64,000 nucleotides of DNA from Isoetes taiwanensis (Eukaryota; Streptophyta; Lycopodiopsida; Isoetales; Isoetaceae): NCBI GenBank assembly GCA_021234155.1, contig JAJEKV010000008.1, forward strand, positions 4,078,085 through 4,142,084, given 5' to 3'. Position 1 is the first letter of the stretch; every line of letters begins with the position of its first letter. Below, one piece after another: positions 45,801-58,528 of the stretch. The notes below the pieces were generated by a model. That model was not told where the DNA came from. It did not search any database and worked only from the letters and a program-made list of their open reading frames with translations. The position numbers and the translations under genes were made by a program.

Positions 45801-46633
45801 GGAAGTGGAAGGCGCGGCTTCCGTGGAGGAAGAGGAGACAAGAATACGCGTGGTCCGGTTTTGAACATGACCAAAGAAGTCCGGGCGTGCGGAAGGTACC
45901 CGCTGGGTTTGACGTTGGGAATGCGTAGACCGGCCGAAAGTGGAGGCATGAGAAGTGGAAGGAGTCTCAGGAACAGGAAGATAATGACGGATGAGTGCCT
46001 GAAGATGGCCACCCACTGAGGCTTCATGTCCAGAGGAGGGGGCAGCCCTAATGCGGTCGACTTCATGAAGGAGGCGGTAGAATAATATCTGGGGCCAATC
46101 AATATGGAGATTGGAGCGGATGGCAGTGATGACCATATTATAGAATGGCTTATTGATATGGGTGTTCTTGATAGAATACCCAAGCAATTTGCGCCACAGA
46201 AACTTCACAAAAGTATCATGTGACTTGGCAATATTTGTGAGGCGATGCTGGTTGGCTTGATAAGCAGGAGCACCGAACTGAGTGACGTCCATGTCCTGTA
46301 AAGCAGCCCAAGATACAGAAGGTTTTTGCAAGGGAATACGGAATACCTCAGAAATCAAAGGCTGTGTGAGCAAAATGGTGGTGCCATCGACCACCGTAGC
46401 AAATCCTTCCGGGCTGTTGACGATGTGAGCGATAAACTGCTTCAATTGCTCCAGATTTGGGGCCGGGAGCTTCGGTTCGCGAGAATTCGTAAAGTTTGTG
46501 GCGCTAAAGCTACTTCCTAACTTCGGACCAACAAGGGCCTCGCGAAAGGTGGGCGTCGAAAGACACAGCTCGAAAAAAGAGTCGCATCCCTTGGAGCCGA
46601 AGCTTGAAGTGTAGAAAATTTGGGTGCAGCCAT
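42890..46633 (-). pseudogene. Third ORF of element B, with internal rearrangement
   Basis: The ATG at 46633 corresponds to that of A. The N-terminal domain is the best-preserved stretch (46,445-45,525): LLTQPLISEVFRIP, HDTFVKFLWRKLLGYSIK, NTHINKPFYNMVITAI and DWPQILFYRLLHEVDR. A Ser/Pro/Arg linker and coiled-coil fragments follow. The second domain (SIEDKGLFCALL, VQPMAYVF) occurs twice because of a duplication (about 43,913 and 44,683). The C-terminal region has SLGVPPRPRFLFL and CGLFLEAPIFASEDMV. Many frameshifts. Function unknown. Confidence 0.65.
43913..45220. repeat. Direct duplication plus inverted copy inside ORF3 of B
   Basis: Blocks starting CACAATGGGCCTCATCGCGG at 43,921 and 44,688 (offset 767) repeat about 500 bp of ORF3. 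Between them, about 44,528-44,668 is the reverse complement of a segment present at about 44,320-44,455 and 45,080-45,215 (shared core: CGGACCCG-TTAATAGGAAGC and GAAGAGGATTGCCC). The arrangement is A - inverted piece - A'. Confidence 0.85.
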
Positions 46634-47639
46634 GGCTTTAAGAGCCGCCGGAACGTATGATCTGGCCGGAGAAGGCGGAATGGAGAATGTAAGACGAAGG
46701 CAGATAGATCGAAAAGGTTTTTAGGGCGCAAGTGTAGGCGAAGGGGCATGATGAGGGCGTAACCCGCAACCGCTGATGAGGGCCAGTGTGGCGGTGGATG
46801 GGAAGAAAGTGATTGAGAGGCAAAAATTTTGGCTAAGTTCCCAAATAGTAAAGGGAGAAGCAAAGTGAGCGGTGGCGATGAGGCGTAAGAGAATGATCGG
46901 ATGTGACAAACTGGCAAAAAGGACGACATTAATGTTCGACGGCGTGAAAAAGAAGGAATGGCATTTAATCGGGCAACTTCAAGTGAGATATCATTAAAAC
47001 GAAAGTGTCAGAAGGTACCATGGCTAGATATGCGGCGGGAGAAAAGATTCCCCATTTAGAAACAGCCTTGCATTGCAAACACGTTGGCGAAATTTCTGAT
47101 TGGTCCATGTCGCATTGGGAGGTCTTGGGTTGGCTATATAAGACGAACAGGAGCTTAAGCTGGAGACATCCGATGGCGCCGGTATGTCTGCTTGTTGGAT
47201 CGCACGATAAGTGCACTATGCCTTCCAACTTCCTGGAGTGGATTACTTGTAAAATGGACTGCCTGGACCTCTGGCGGTGCCACAATCGTGGCATTGCGAT
47301 GGACGGGTGGTGTGTCTGCATGTATGGTGAGCATGCCGCATCCCCACACCAACGGGATGGAGGTGATTTTGCACCTTATTTGGGACCCCGAGAACAACCG
47401 GTACCACATCCTGCGTATCACCGCCGCCTCCGAACCGGAGTAGAGATAAGGCTCTGAGCCCATTTTTGTAAATAGGGCTCGCCCATAGCGAAATAGATGG
47501 GCTCTGCCCACATTTTGTAAAAATTCCACCTATATAATATAAATATGTCGCCATTTAGTCACTATCTGTTGTGTCTTTGTGCGGAACAGCATACATTGTA
47601 TGATTGTCACTTTACATTTGTATGAAATTGTTTGAGGCA
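46634..47639 (-). other. Integrase-ORF3 spacer of element B with TATA-like site
   Basis: Non-coding spacer equivalent to 6,130-6,947 of A. CTATATAAG is at 47,134-47,142, about 500 nt upstream of the ORF3 ATG. Long antisense ORFs here (47,005-47,457 plus) have no recognisable domain. Confidence 0.4.
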
Positions 47640-48700
47640 AAAGCCATTAACTAGATGTAGGTAATGGAGTTCCATCTAATTCAGCCAAATTTTGAAAACA
47701 CCGGGTTGCACCACTTGAACAATTTGATAAGGGCCAAGCCATGAAACTTTAACTTGCGGGAAAGTTTTTGTAACGAGAATCATAAAGAAGAACCAAATCT
47801 TCTTCTTTGAATGTTTTTGTCTTAATACATTTGTCATGTAAAGATTTTTGCAAATCAATTTGTCCATGAAGAACACGAATGTAAGCATCACGTCTAAGTT
47901 CATCCAACTTTCCAATTGATAAACCCTTTCTTTGAGTCAAAGCGGCGGATTATGGGTCAGTAGCTAGTTGAAAAGCGGAGAGTTGGAAGAATGTATTCAA
48001 AGGGCATGAGAGCTTCTTGACCATAAACCAATTTAAAAGGAGTGTGACCGGTAGCTATTTTGAAACAAGTATTGTAAGCCCAAAGAACACGAGGGAAGCT
48101 TGTTTTGCCGGGTCGGCGGCGAAGCGTCACAAATTTTCTTGAGAATTGTGACGAGTTTTGTTGGTGCTTTCAGCCAAACCGTTCCCTTGAGGATAGTAAG
48201 GTGTGCTCTTGTGATGATGGATCAGTAGATAATCCGTTAGCTCCTTTATGGTATGATTGATAAAATGGACACCTCGATCACGACTAGCTCAGGTGGGGCA
48301 GCCAAAACGCTGCGTGATGAGTGATAGATGACCTTGGCGATGCTTGCCGCGGTGTTGTTGCGGAAGTGCGCAAGCTTCCGCCCATTTGGTAAGCGTGGTC
48401 GGTGAGAACGGGAATGTAGCCGCGGGTGTGCCGCCAAGAAGCGGATCAATGGGTCCCACAAAATCCATCCCCATTTCTGAAAGGAAGTGGCGCGGGCGAC
48501 CGGCGTCAATGGAAGAGCCGCCACGGGCGTGGGCCTTCCTACGGCCGACAAGCATCACACGCGGCGGGCGGGCGTGGCGTCTTTGAAGAGCGTGGGCCAA
48601 AAATAACCTCGCAAGAAGGATTTTTGCGCCGCGTGGTGTCACCATGAAAATGACCACCACAAAGCCCTTCATGGGCTTCTCGGACAATATTTGGGACCTC
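47640..48700 (-). pseudogene. Integrase of element B
   Basis: Zinc-binding region near 48,560-48,690 (REAHEGLCGGHFHGD), core fragments (MGMDFVGPIDPL near 48,470, NHTIKELTDYLLIHHHK-like sequence near 48,230) and C-terminal domain (VLLYDSRYKNFPQVKVSW near 47,770). Frameshifts occur roughly every 100-200 bp. The catalytic-Glu stretch (QGNGLAEST-like) is recognisable near 48,170-48,190. Confidence 0.75.
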
Positions 48701-50345
48701 ATGAGGGAGGGACGGTATCCTTGCCCTTTTGTAAAGATGGCCTGCAACCATGGTGTAGTCACGGACCCGCGGAGAAATTGGTGTCGACGGGATTGACGCT
48801 TGGTTTGGAGAGAGAGCGTGGCGTCCTCCGGTGGAAGAGCCTGTGAGGAGATCTGGCTGAAAGTTGTGGAACCAATGTGGCGCTGCCGTGACCGTAAAGA
48901 GTTGGCGTCCGGAAAGGCGCCCGAGACTCCCGTGGAGGGATCATCGTGTGGATCGTGAAAGATAATCCGGGACAACATGAGATTTGCCTCGCCTTTGTGA
49001 ACAATTTCAAAAGGTGCAAATTCTTGCGAGAAGGAGAACCTAACGAAAGCAATGCGCCCGCGTGGGCGTGGATTTATTGATCAAATAAAGGAGTGTTTGG
49101 TGGTCAACAAAGAATTTGATCTCGACTGCCTAAAAAGATAGTGACGAGGCGTTGGACCACGTAAAATTAAACCCAAGGCTTCACTCTCGTGGCGGGATAG
49201 AAGGCGCCAGCAGGATTGAGTTTTCTGGCTGGCATATCGGTTTGGTTTGTCGATTATGCGCATCATATTCTTGAGAAAAGAAACGACTCCAATAGCTTAG
49301 CAGCAGAGACATCTACATGGGCGATGAAAGGGCTTGTCCCATTGAGGAGGAACAAGAACCGGGCCCGAGTAAGTAAAAGCTTCAACTGTTGAAAGCAAAA
49401 CATCCTTCGGGAATTCCAAGCCTGTGTGGATTCATCACCCGTGAGTTTATGAATGGGATCGCAATGGCCGCAAGTCGAGGAATGAAGGTGGAGTAATAAT
49501 TTACCTTACCCGGGAAAGAGCGTGTCTCCTTGATATTGGCTGGTGCTTGAGCCTTGAGCACACTGGCCCGATTTTGGCGAGGATCCGTGGTGATACGCCG
49601 CTGGCGACAACGTGTCCTAACGTAACACTGAAGTGGCGCTTAAAAGGTGCATTTCGGGATTGAGACTAATGTGGGACTCATCACATTTACGAAAGACGAA
49701 GTTCCAATTTATCCAAATGGTCAGCCATGGAACTCAGAGTCGGAGAAGTCATCTTGAAAAAATTTGCAAGAAGGGATTTTCCTTCATAAAATCATGAAAA
49801 AGCGAGAGCATTATGCGTTGAAACGTTGATGGAGAGTTTGATAATCCAAAAGGAACCACCTTGTAGACAAAAAGTGACTTACCGGGTGGTGAAAGTAGTC
49901 TTGAGTTGATCGATTCTTTGATTGAGATCTGATTGTAGCCGAGGAAAAAACCATCCATGAAGGAGTACATCTCATGTCCAAATGACCTCTTTCGAACAAC
50001 AGTGCATGAAGGAAGTGGAAAATGATCACGCTCCGTGGCCTGATTTAGTTTCCGGTAGTCCACGCAAAACACGGATCTTTCCATTGTGTTTGAGTGCAAT
50101 GACAATGGGGCTCACCCATTCGTAATGTTTGACCTCATAGATCAAACCCTGCAGCAAGGAGTTTGTCAATTTACGCCTTGACGCGATCCACGATAATTGG
50201 GGTTGAGCCCGATCTGAGCCGTTGCTATACGGGATGTGCATCGATTTGGTAGGAATGGTGAGTTCCCCAAGGTTTTGTTGATTCCCGAAGGTCTCTGTAG
50301 CTCCAGGCTTAAAAATGTGTTTGAACTTTTGAAGAGCGTGGCGGC
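48701..50345 (-). pseudogene. Reverse transcriptase and RNase H of element B
   Basis: RT motifs: VDYRKLNQATERDHFPLP near 50,030, EMYSFMDGFFLGYNQISIK, VVPFGLSNSPSTFQRIML near 49,840 and a catalytic box that reads FQDDFSDS after allowing one frameshift near 49,755. The connection and RNase H regions follow to about 48,760. Multiple stops and shifts. Confidence 0.8.
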
Positions 50346-53300
50346 CCCCTGTTACGATAGGGTGTCGGAAGATTGGCAAGCAAAGCGACGAGGCTGATTG
50401 TTGTCCACATCCACAATCTCGACTTCAGGAGTCTGAATATGTGGGATAACTTCCGTGTCGTTGACAATATGAGCAGGAGGTTGAAGCATGACAGGATGAG
50501 TGGCGCTCTGTGTGGTGAAAAAGAGAGGTTGTGAATTTTCATCAAGCAAAGGTTACTTCATGCGTGTACATCAACAGGATCGAAGGAAGTTCGGCATCTC
50601 CGAAAAGTGATCAACACGTTGGATGCATTGCAAGGAGAGGGTAGGGGTCAAGCAAGGCAGCCACAGCCTGGTCCTCGATCAAGAGTCATTTCTCCCCAAG
50701 GATCAAAGCATATTCGGGGTAGGATGATTGCAGGCGTGCTCGCAGGTGGAGCCTGAACTTGATAGATATTCCGGCGTCCCTCGAATGCGGTGTCGGAGAG
50801 AGAGGTTCCAGCATTGTCGATCGAAATGATCTTTTAGGGTTTCCAAGTCCATAGTGGCATTGAGGTGACCATCTGCAGGATGACTAACCGATCCGTGGCC
50901 CAATAATGGATACTCTTGGCTCGGCGGAGAAAGGTCTCACGACCAACATTTCATAATCACGGGATCTTCGCCCGCATTCCAAAACACCAAATTCTAGGGG
51001 AATCCGGAGATCACCAATGTTGATGTGAAGAAGAGGTGTGACGCCTTTGAGGTCTCGTGGATATGGCCATTAGCCAATTTGATGTCATATGGGGCACTAT
51101 AGAGTTGTTTGATGCCCATTTGTTTGCGGAGTTTATCCGTGATGAGATTGACCGGCGCTACCTCCGTCAATTTGAACATGATTGACTTGTTGATTGCCCA
51201 CCGTGGCATGGACCGTGGGGTGTAGAGGTAGCAACAGCCCCAACCAAAGCGGTCGGGAGTGGTGGCGGTCCTTGAGAGCGGGACATAGTTTTAAAATTGT
51301 TGCCAAACTTAAGGGAATTTTGATTTTGGTCGGCTCCTCTTGGAGTTCGGAGACACATGAGAAAAAAGGATCTGCTGAATCCACGAGGTCTTGGAGTGCG
51401 TGGTAATGAAGCGGCAACTTCTTTGAGTAGGTCGACCTCGGCAGCAATATTCGGATATGTCCGAGGCGTGGAGGTTGAGATGTGGAAGGTGCATCTTGTC
51501 TTTCTTTGAGCTCGGTGGTAGCATGAACATTAGCCAACGCGGCGGCCTTCCCGGTGCCGCATGAGGTTGAGAATGCTTTGGCGTATTTTAGGCATGACAT
51601 GAGGCATGAGTTTTTCCAAGTCGTGCAAAGTGAACCTTTTTGTCCTCTTCATGAGGGATTGTGTCAATCGCAAAGGCAGGTTGCGTGCCATTAGGAATAA
51701 TGGTTAAGGGACGTGGGTACAGTGCAGCGTGAGACCAAACCAACCCAATTTGACGGGTGAATTTGGAGGATTAAGAGCCTGGAAAAATTTCTTCCGTGCT
51801 TGTTGATCCAGCCGAGGTTGATTGGGCGAGAGCTGGTTGATAGCGTGATTCGAGGGCCGAGGTGGCTTCGAAGAACGGGATGCGGCCTTGTTTGCCATTG
51901 GCAATCCAAAGTTGGTAAGCCGTGAGGCGGACCCAGGTGGTCCGATTGGTGCCGTGAAGCTTTTGTGAACTTGTGGAAGTTGAGGACATGCCGCGGGTGG
52001 TATGACCCCATTCGTGATGATGATAACACCGAGCTTTAGAAGGATCAAAAGAGGGGCGTGTGTTGGGTCCCGTTGTTGCTCGGGTTGCTGATAGAGTTGA
52101 TTAGGTTGAACTGCAGTGGTTCGCGGCTGATATGGCGATTATTCTTGCCGAGGTGTTGTTTGCACTTGATAAACCCGGTTTGTTGCGGAACGGTGTAGGA
52201 TGAGTGCGAGTGTGCACTCTTTCCGCGGCATGATTGCACATGTTGCATCTTTTACAATGAGGCGGGCCATTGGTGGAGTTGCACTCATTTGCCAAGTGGC
52301 CTTGATGTTTGCGATATGGCACCAGATCCATCTAGCGCTGAAAGTGGCATGTTGAGGTTGGACCCGGCTGATGCCTCGTGGAACCATATTTGGTGGAATG
52401 AAAGGGAGCTCCTCAAGAGCCACGCCACGGGAGGAAACATTGACCGAAAGGGATTGACAGGTCGATAGCCCCGCCCAAAGTCTTGGGCCAGTATTGATCA
52501 TGAGTCGGATGTTTGGAGGAAGTCCTTGGAGAAACCGGACCAAGATCTGCCCGGGTGGGGTACTCCTTGAGTTTGTTGAGCGAGGATGTGAAGTCGATCT
52601 GCAAAATCCCCGGGCGGACTTCGTGGGCTCTTGTTGAAGGTCATTGAGTTGCTTGAGATGAAGTTGATCATCATCCGTGGTTCCATAGTGAGAAAGAAAA
52701 AGCAGTTTTCATTTCTCGACCAATCTTGTCTCCAAAGTGGCTTTTGTTGGACATAAGCCATTGGTGAGGAGAGCCACCGCAGATGTGGTGGAAAAGATAT
52801 GGAATTTCAGTTGAGGTTGTGCATGACCATTGAGGCAGCCGTGAGCCTCAAATTCTTTTCCATGTGGGCCACGAGCACTTTGGTCTAATGGTTTGCCTTT
52901 CGTGTTGCCAAAGGTTGGATAAGTCGACTTAAGGGTCCGAAGGTAGAGGTGAAAGTGCTTGGCTGGGACAGAACCGGATAGGGATTATATTGAGGTGGAG
53001 TTGGAGGTGGCATGGTGCCCGAAAGACCCCGATGAAGGGGTAATCGAGATGGAGGTCTTGGAGGTGCCCGATCATTGGTTTTGAGGTCGGTAAGGTTGTA
53101 AACGGGAAGAGGTGTGGGAAATGTAGGGAAGGGAAATTCACGGGAGGAGCAAAAGAGACATGTGGATATCCCCGTCCGCCCATAGGAGATGATGGTTGTG
53201 AAGGCAGAGGTGTATGGCCGTAAGAAGGATGAATGTAGGCATGTTCGGGGTATGAAAGTAAGGTTGAGAAGGTTGAGCCCGGATAGGGCTCCGATAGTGA

Positions 53301-53529
53301 TGAGGGTGACGAGGTTGTGAGCAATGTTTGCACGCTTGGTATGTGGAACCGGGACGCAGACAGACACGAGGGGTGGGTGGCGCCGACCGGTGCCCCAGGA
53401 ATGTGGCCTCACTCAATGTCATAAGCAGATCCATACATGTCGCGAATAGCTTCCCTTCGGATGATGGCGCCTGCGCAGATGCCGTCTGGGGAAAGGAGTT
53501 CTTCCGGGCGTGAAGTTTGGGCGGAACAT
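50346..53529 (-). pseudogene. gag and protease of element B
   Basis: From the ATG at 53529: Pro/Ser-rich N-terminus, capsid-like region (SNSMTFNKSPRSPPGDFADR near 52,640), zinc knuckles near 52,230-52,330 (GHLANECNSTNGPPHCKRC; the second knuckle is frameshifted at its last Cys), and the protease motif HVQIDGGSA near 51,170 with the DYEMLVG-like block near 50,950. Frames are broken throughout. Confidence 0.75.
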
Positions 53530-53577
53530 GGCTGACGAGAAGAAAGGAAAATCGAATCAGACCCAGCGAGGCAGCAG

Positions 53578-54181
53578 TGTTTGGGGTCTCTGGGTTCGCG
53601 GAACTCCTGCAAGATGACCCTCTGTGAGGACCCTTGATCTAACAGAGAATCCGGGAACTATGTCATGTGGGATTTGCAAAGAAAAAACAAGAGCAAGAGA
53701 AAAGAGAACAGCAAGAACAATGAGATCACATAATAAGCTTTCTTGATGTCAATGAAGATATGAATGAGCTCAAAATCGAGAGAAAACTGAATGAGACAAG
53801 ACTCAAAAACTCATCTAAAAACTCATGTGCTAGCTCTACTTATATATATAGTACAATGGCCTTTGGCCCAATATAGACACTCGACCTAATTTCGCGTGAC
53901 TCGAAGGAGGCCCGATTTTTGTTGGTGAATGCAGGCTATAATGCTCTTGAAAAGCCCTCGGAATTTACCACGCCGACGCTAGGAAACCGTTAGATTGTCT
54001 TTTGCAAAAGAAAGAAACTTTGTTGACGCCATGGCGGGTCAACACCCGTGTGGTCCGCTGGTCTTCACGGAGCCTTTGATGACTGAAGAAAGGCTTCGAT
54101 AAACTTGGATCCTTGGCCTTGACCTGTCCGTCAGAGATGAATAGTCCTGCATCAGAGGCATTGTGACTAGGGTCCCCGCCT
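53578..54181 (-). repeat. 5' LTR of element B
   Basis: Begins TGTTTGGGGTCT and keeps the TATATATAGTACAATGGCCT block near 53,843-53,862. Its outer end is altered (GTGACTAGGG where GACTAACA is expected) before the GCCAA target copy at 54,182. Confidence 0.8.
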
Positions 54182-55290
54182 GCCAAGACACGACGCTGAA
54201 GGTCCTGGTCGAATCCGGACAAGGATAGGGCCTCAAACGTAAACCCTATGAGTTGCCAAGTTCTTGAAGTGTGTGTTTTGGGGGCCGAGTTTTGGTCTTT
54301 TGCACTTGGGATGCGGCCAGAAGTCGCACTTGAGAATGGAAGCAAGGGAAACCTGACAGAATGGATTTTGGATTTGTCCTCCTCCCGATGTGGCAATTAG
54401 AAGTTGGCTTTTGAAGTAGCAAGACATTCATAAATTCCCGCAATGAATGCATAGTACAAAATCAAATTTAATTTTTTGTCGGTGGCTTCCTAAGTAAGTC
54501 ATCGCGATGCATGCCATTTTTTCAATTTTCAAACAAGGTTTAGATCAAAGAGTTAGCATTAGAACGGTCCGGGCAGCCCATTATTAGGCAGCCGAGTTGG
54601 CACCCTTCCCCAAGTCAAACAAGGGCAGGAACTTGCACGACCACCTCACAAGAGGGGAGAGGCTGCACTCGGGTGGCAGGACCCAACAAAGTTCGAGGCA
54701 TTTCGGCAGCGATTCCACGGGGGCCGTATGCTCCCCCCCCTCCAAAGCTGGGTTCCCCTATCCAACCGTTGAATCTCCCATTCAAGAGCCCTGCTTCGAC
54801 TAGGTCCAAAAAATATTGTGATCGATCCGGGGGAAATTATCAAACTGCAGAATGTCCTGTGAGCGACCGTATAGAAACCGAAGTATTTTGTTGTTCAGGC
54901 ACTGAAGAGGCTCCATAATGACGATTTGATTTTGCCACATCATCCTGAATGACGAAATTACCCTAGGAACCAAGTTAGATGGTCAATTTTGCAAAAGAAA
55001 GAAACATGTACGCCCTACATGGCAGTATTCAACACCCACCTCCTAGGCCAATTGACTACGAGTGTGCTGGATGTGAGCTATTTTGGTGCTTCTTGAAGAA
55101 AGGGTAGTCTTCTGGCCACGAAACTTGGTCTCCAGGGCAATGTTGATGGATTGAGCCCATTAGAAAAGCCAATTCACGGTTCCAGATAGGAGAAGTTGCC
55201 CGTCCGTTGCCAGGGCCTTCGAGAGATCACTTTTGGGGTTGCTTCTGGGGGGGTTTTAGGGTCCTCGCTCCTCGCTCAAGAGCCCCCCTA
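54182..55290. repeat. 1.1-kb repeat unit 1
   Basis: Direct tandem partner of the next unit (offset about 1,109 bp). Shared blocks include CCTATGAGTTGCCA, GGCCGAGTTTTGGTCTTTT, TTTGTCCTCCTCCCGATGTG, GGCACCCTTCCCCAAGTCAA and TGTACGCCCTACATGGCAGT. No coding function recognised, no TG...CA ends and no target duplication seen. Confidence 0.8.
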
Positions 55291-56338
55291 CGATCAAGAC
55301 ATGGCGCAAGGTCCCGTTGAATCCGACAAGGATAGGGCCTCCAAAATATAAATCCTATGAGTTGCCATGTTCTTGAAGTGCTTGCATTTGGGGGGCCGAG
55401 TTTTGGTCTTTTCCACTTGTGATGTGGCCAAGAAGCTGCAGTTGAGAACCCGACGCAAGGTGAACTGAAAGAATAGAGTTTGGATTTGTCCTCCTCCCGA
55501 TGTGGCAATTAGATATCGAGGGTCGTTTTGAAATAGCAAGACATTCATAAATTCATAATTAATGCATAGTATGAAATCAAACTCTTATCTTTTGTCGGTG
55601 ACTTCCTAAATCATCACCAAAGATACATGCCATTTTTAATTTTTTCGGATAAGGTTTAGACCAAAGAGTTGGCATTAAAGCGTCGGGGCATCCCTTCGTT
55701 GGGCAGTCGAGCTGGCACCCTTCCCCAAGTCAAACAAGGCCAGGACCTTGCACGGCCGCCTCAAAGGAGGAGGGACTATGGACCCTGGGAGGTGTGACCC
55801 AAAAAAGTTCCCGAGCATCCTTTCCTGGCAACGCTCCCTCGGAGGGCCATACGCTAATGACCACCCTCCCCGAGCTCGATTTCCTAATCCAATTGTTGAA
55901 TCCTCCATCCAAGATCTGGCCTGGGGAACTTATCAAACCGTGGTGAGCCCCCTGCGAAACAGCAACAGTAGAAACCCAAGTATTTTCTCATTCGGGCACT
56001 ACAAAGGCTCCAAAATGGCAATTCAACTTTGCCATGTCCTCCCTAATGGTGAAATTACCCTAGAGACCAAGTTACATGGTCAGTTTTGTAAAAGAAAGAA
56101 GCGTGTACGCCCTACATGGCAGTATTCAGCATCCACCTCCTAGCTCAATCGACTATGAGTGTGCTGAACATGAGCTACTTTGGCGCTTCTCAGAGAAGGG
56201 GTGGTCTTCTGGCCACAAAACTTGGTCCCTAGGGCAATGTCAATGCTTTAAGCCCATTGGAAGAGCCAAATCACGGTTTTGGATAGGGAAGGTTGCCCGT
56301 CCATCGTGAGAACCGTCGGGAGAGAACTTTTGGGACAA
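55291..56338. repeat. 1.1-kb repeat unit 2, truncated
   Basis: Second copy of the unit, ending at AACTTTTGGGACAAGCTTC, where element D ORF3 sequence begins abruptly. The equivalent point in the other units continues with GGTTTTAGGGTCC, so this end is a recombination or insertion breakpoint. Confidence 0.8.
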
Positions 56339-58528
56339 GCTTCAAGGTGCTGTAAATAGATCTGTGCAAACTGGATTCCCATTTCTTCATGCAAGTTCTT
56401 ACGGACTTGCTGCAATGTTTTTGCAATCCAAAGGGGCAAATGATGAGCAAGTTCAGACATATATTCCGCTTGAAGACATTGACCCATGTCTGATCATGAA
56501 GATACTTGTTCTCAGGCTGTAACAACCATGTGGCATTTGACTTTAAAGGCACAAGATTCCATCGTCGTCGGCCGTGGTGACAAACAAATAAAAGTCATGC
56601 AAAACATATGCCATTGGTTGAACCAGACGAAAAATGAAGAATTCAGCATCTTCACAAGGAATGAACTGGTATGTCAGAAGAGCACACAAAAGACCTTTGT
56701 CTTCTATGGAGAGATCAGGCCAGATGGTGAGGAGATCCTTACTGGTGAGAGAACCCTGAAGGGTGCCATTGACAGTGTACCACTTGATTATGAAAAGATG
56801 TCTTCGAGGGAGCACATAATCCAGATAGCTCGTGGGTTTTGGAAAATCACCCGGAATGTGAACAGTTAATGAGATGTAAGTCTCATGCTAATTGTGATCT
56901 TCATTAGCCCGGTTCAATGGCCTCTTGTAGTATTGGTGTTCCATATCATGAATCTTATTGTCATTCATTGAGAAGACAAAGTTGGTCCCTGATCTTCCTG
57001 TGAGAATGAGTGGCGTCACGAAGATGATTCGCCATGCATGGAGACCTGCAACTGGAGACTTGCCATTTCTGTGTCATCTACCAGCTTTTGTTTCTGAGCC
57101 TCCATGAACTGGGTTTGCAAGGCTGTGACCTGAGTATGTACTGCTGCAAGCTGATCTCCTAAAACAGAAACACAAATTTCTGCTTGCGCGGTGGCATGTT
57201 GTTGCCGAGTGTACTCATTTTGCAATCCTCAGATAAAAGGTTTGAGTGTCAACAAGAATCTTGTCTTTGTCTTTGATCTGAGCCAGAAGTTCCATGATAG
57301 TGGCCTGAAGTTGAGCATGCCGTTCTTCCGATTAAGCATTTGTCTGGGTGCTTATTCTTGAGAGCCTCACGAGTTTCGAGCAAAATAGTAAGTAATTTGT
57401 CCTGCCAATCAGTTTTGGAGGCGTCACAAATCTTCTTCAAAATGTTGATGAGAGTCTTGTTGGTACTTTCAGCAAGGCCATTGCCTTGTGGATAATAAGG
57501 GGTACTCTTTTGATGATGAATATGCAAATAATCCTTCAATTCTTTGATTGTCTGATTTACAAAATGAACTCCTTACTAACAAGTTGCGGGGGCAATGGCG
57601 TGTGATGACATGCATGTAAAGTACTTTTGACATGCTAGCGTAGCATGTTATCGTGAAGTGTGAGGCTTCCACCCACTTAGTGGCATAATCAGTGAGGACA
57701 AGTATACCCCATGGCGTGGCAATCCGGTTAAGGGTAGAGCATCATGGGGCGTGGTCGTCCCACGCCGCCAAATGGACATCACGTATGCGCCGCATGAGCG
57801 TATGCCTTTGAACAATTAAATTTAAATAGCCCGCTAGAAGAATTTTCCATGCCGTGGTTATCACCACTAAAATGTCCTCCTTCAAGGCCCTCGTGAGCTT
57901 GGCTTAACAATCTCTGGACTTCGCGGAGGAAGAACACACTCGTAAAACCATATCCTTGCCACACTTATAAGGATAAAGGTGTACAAATAACCATGGTATA
58001 GTCCGAGGAACCATCGACGGCAGGATTTGGAGCTTCTCGTGAGAGAGCATGGGGTCTTCCACAGCACGGTAATGCACCTGAGAGAAGATATTTCGGTAGT
58101 CGCGGAAACTAATGGGGGCGTAGGGTGACCAAGAAGAGTTGTGCATGGGGAAAAGCATCGAAATATCCATGGAAGGGTCATCCGTGTGAATGTGTGAAAG
58201 ATAGTTAGAGACAACATGTGACTTGCCCTTGTTTGTAAATAATTTCAAAGGGAGCAAACTCTTGAAGGAGCGAGTACCCAGCGGCGTCGTCCGTGGGCGT
58301 GGTTTTGTTGATGAGATAGAGCGAGCTTGATGATCAACAAAGAACTTGATTCTGCTACCCAATAAATAGTGATGGAACCATTGTACACAAAAGATGAGTC
58401 TCAAAGCCTCACGTTGCGGGCGGAGTAATTTTTCTCGGCAAGATTGAGTTTCTTGCTTGCATAACGAATAGGCTTGTCGATTGAGAATCATATTCACGGG
58501 AAAGAACAACACCCATGGCAAAAGGCGG
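56339..58528 (-). mobile_element. Ty3/gypsy fragment D with integrase-ORF3 fusion
   Basis: Minus-strand order: RNase H (58,521 to about 57,970: VMPFLG-like and HTDDPSMDISMLFP fragments), integrase zinc region (AHEGLEGGHFSGDN near 57,880) and core ([15 protein letters not shown] near 57,480, keeping the catalytic-Glu stretch). At about 57,390 the frame passes directly into ORF3 coiled-coil sequence (ETREALK). The second ORF3 domain (SIEDKGLLCALL, VQPMAYVLHDFYL, HHLPLWIAKTL) continues to 56,345. The integrase C-terminus, spacer and ORF3 N-terminus are deleted. There is no LTR on either side: the left edge meets the 1.1-kb repeat and the right edge is cut by element C. Confidence 0.8.

Larger units (their letters stand above)
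42233..54181 (-). mobile_element. Ty3/gypsy LTR retrotransposon B (degenerate)
   Basis: The full-length copy runs right to left: 5' LTR (53,578-54,181), gag (ATG at 53,529), protease, RT, RNase H, integrase, spacer, third ORF (ATG at 46,633), polypurine tract and 3' LTR (42,233-42,827). GCCAA flanks both sides (42,228-42,232; 54,182-54,186). The same domain order as A confirms a shared lineage, but the LTRs are distinct. Frameshifts are very numerous, many of them 1-2 bp. The outer end of the 5' LTR is degenerate. Confidence 0.88.

Noticed and set aside
47005-47457. Plus-strand 150-codon ORF in the B spacer
   Set aside because: No recognisable domain, overlaps the putative promoter spacer, not conserved in A.
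54182-56338. 1.1-kb units as LTRs of a further element
   Set aside because: No TG...CA termini, no polypurine tract, and the units abut directly with no internal region.
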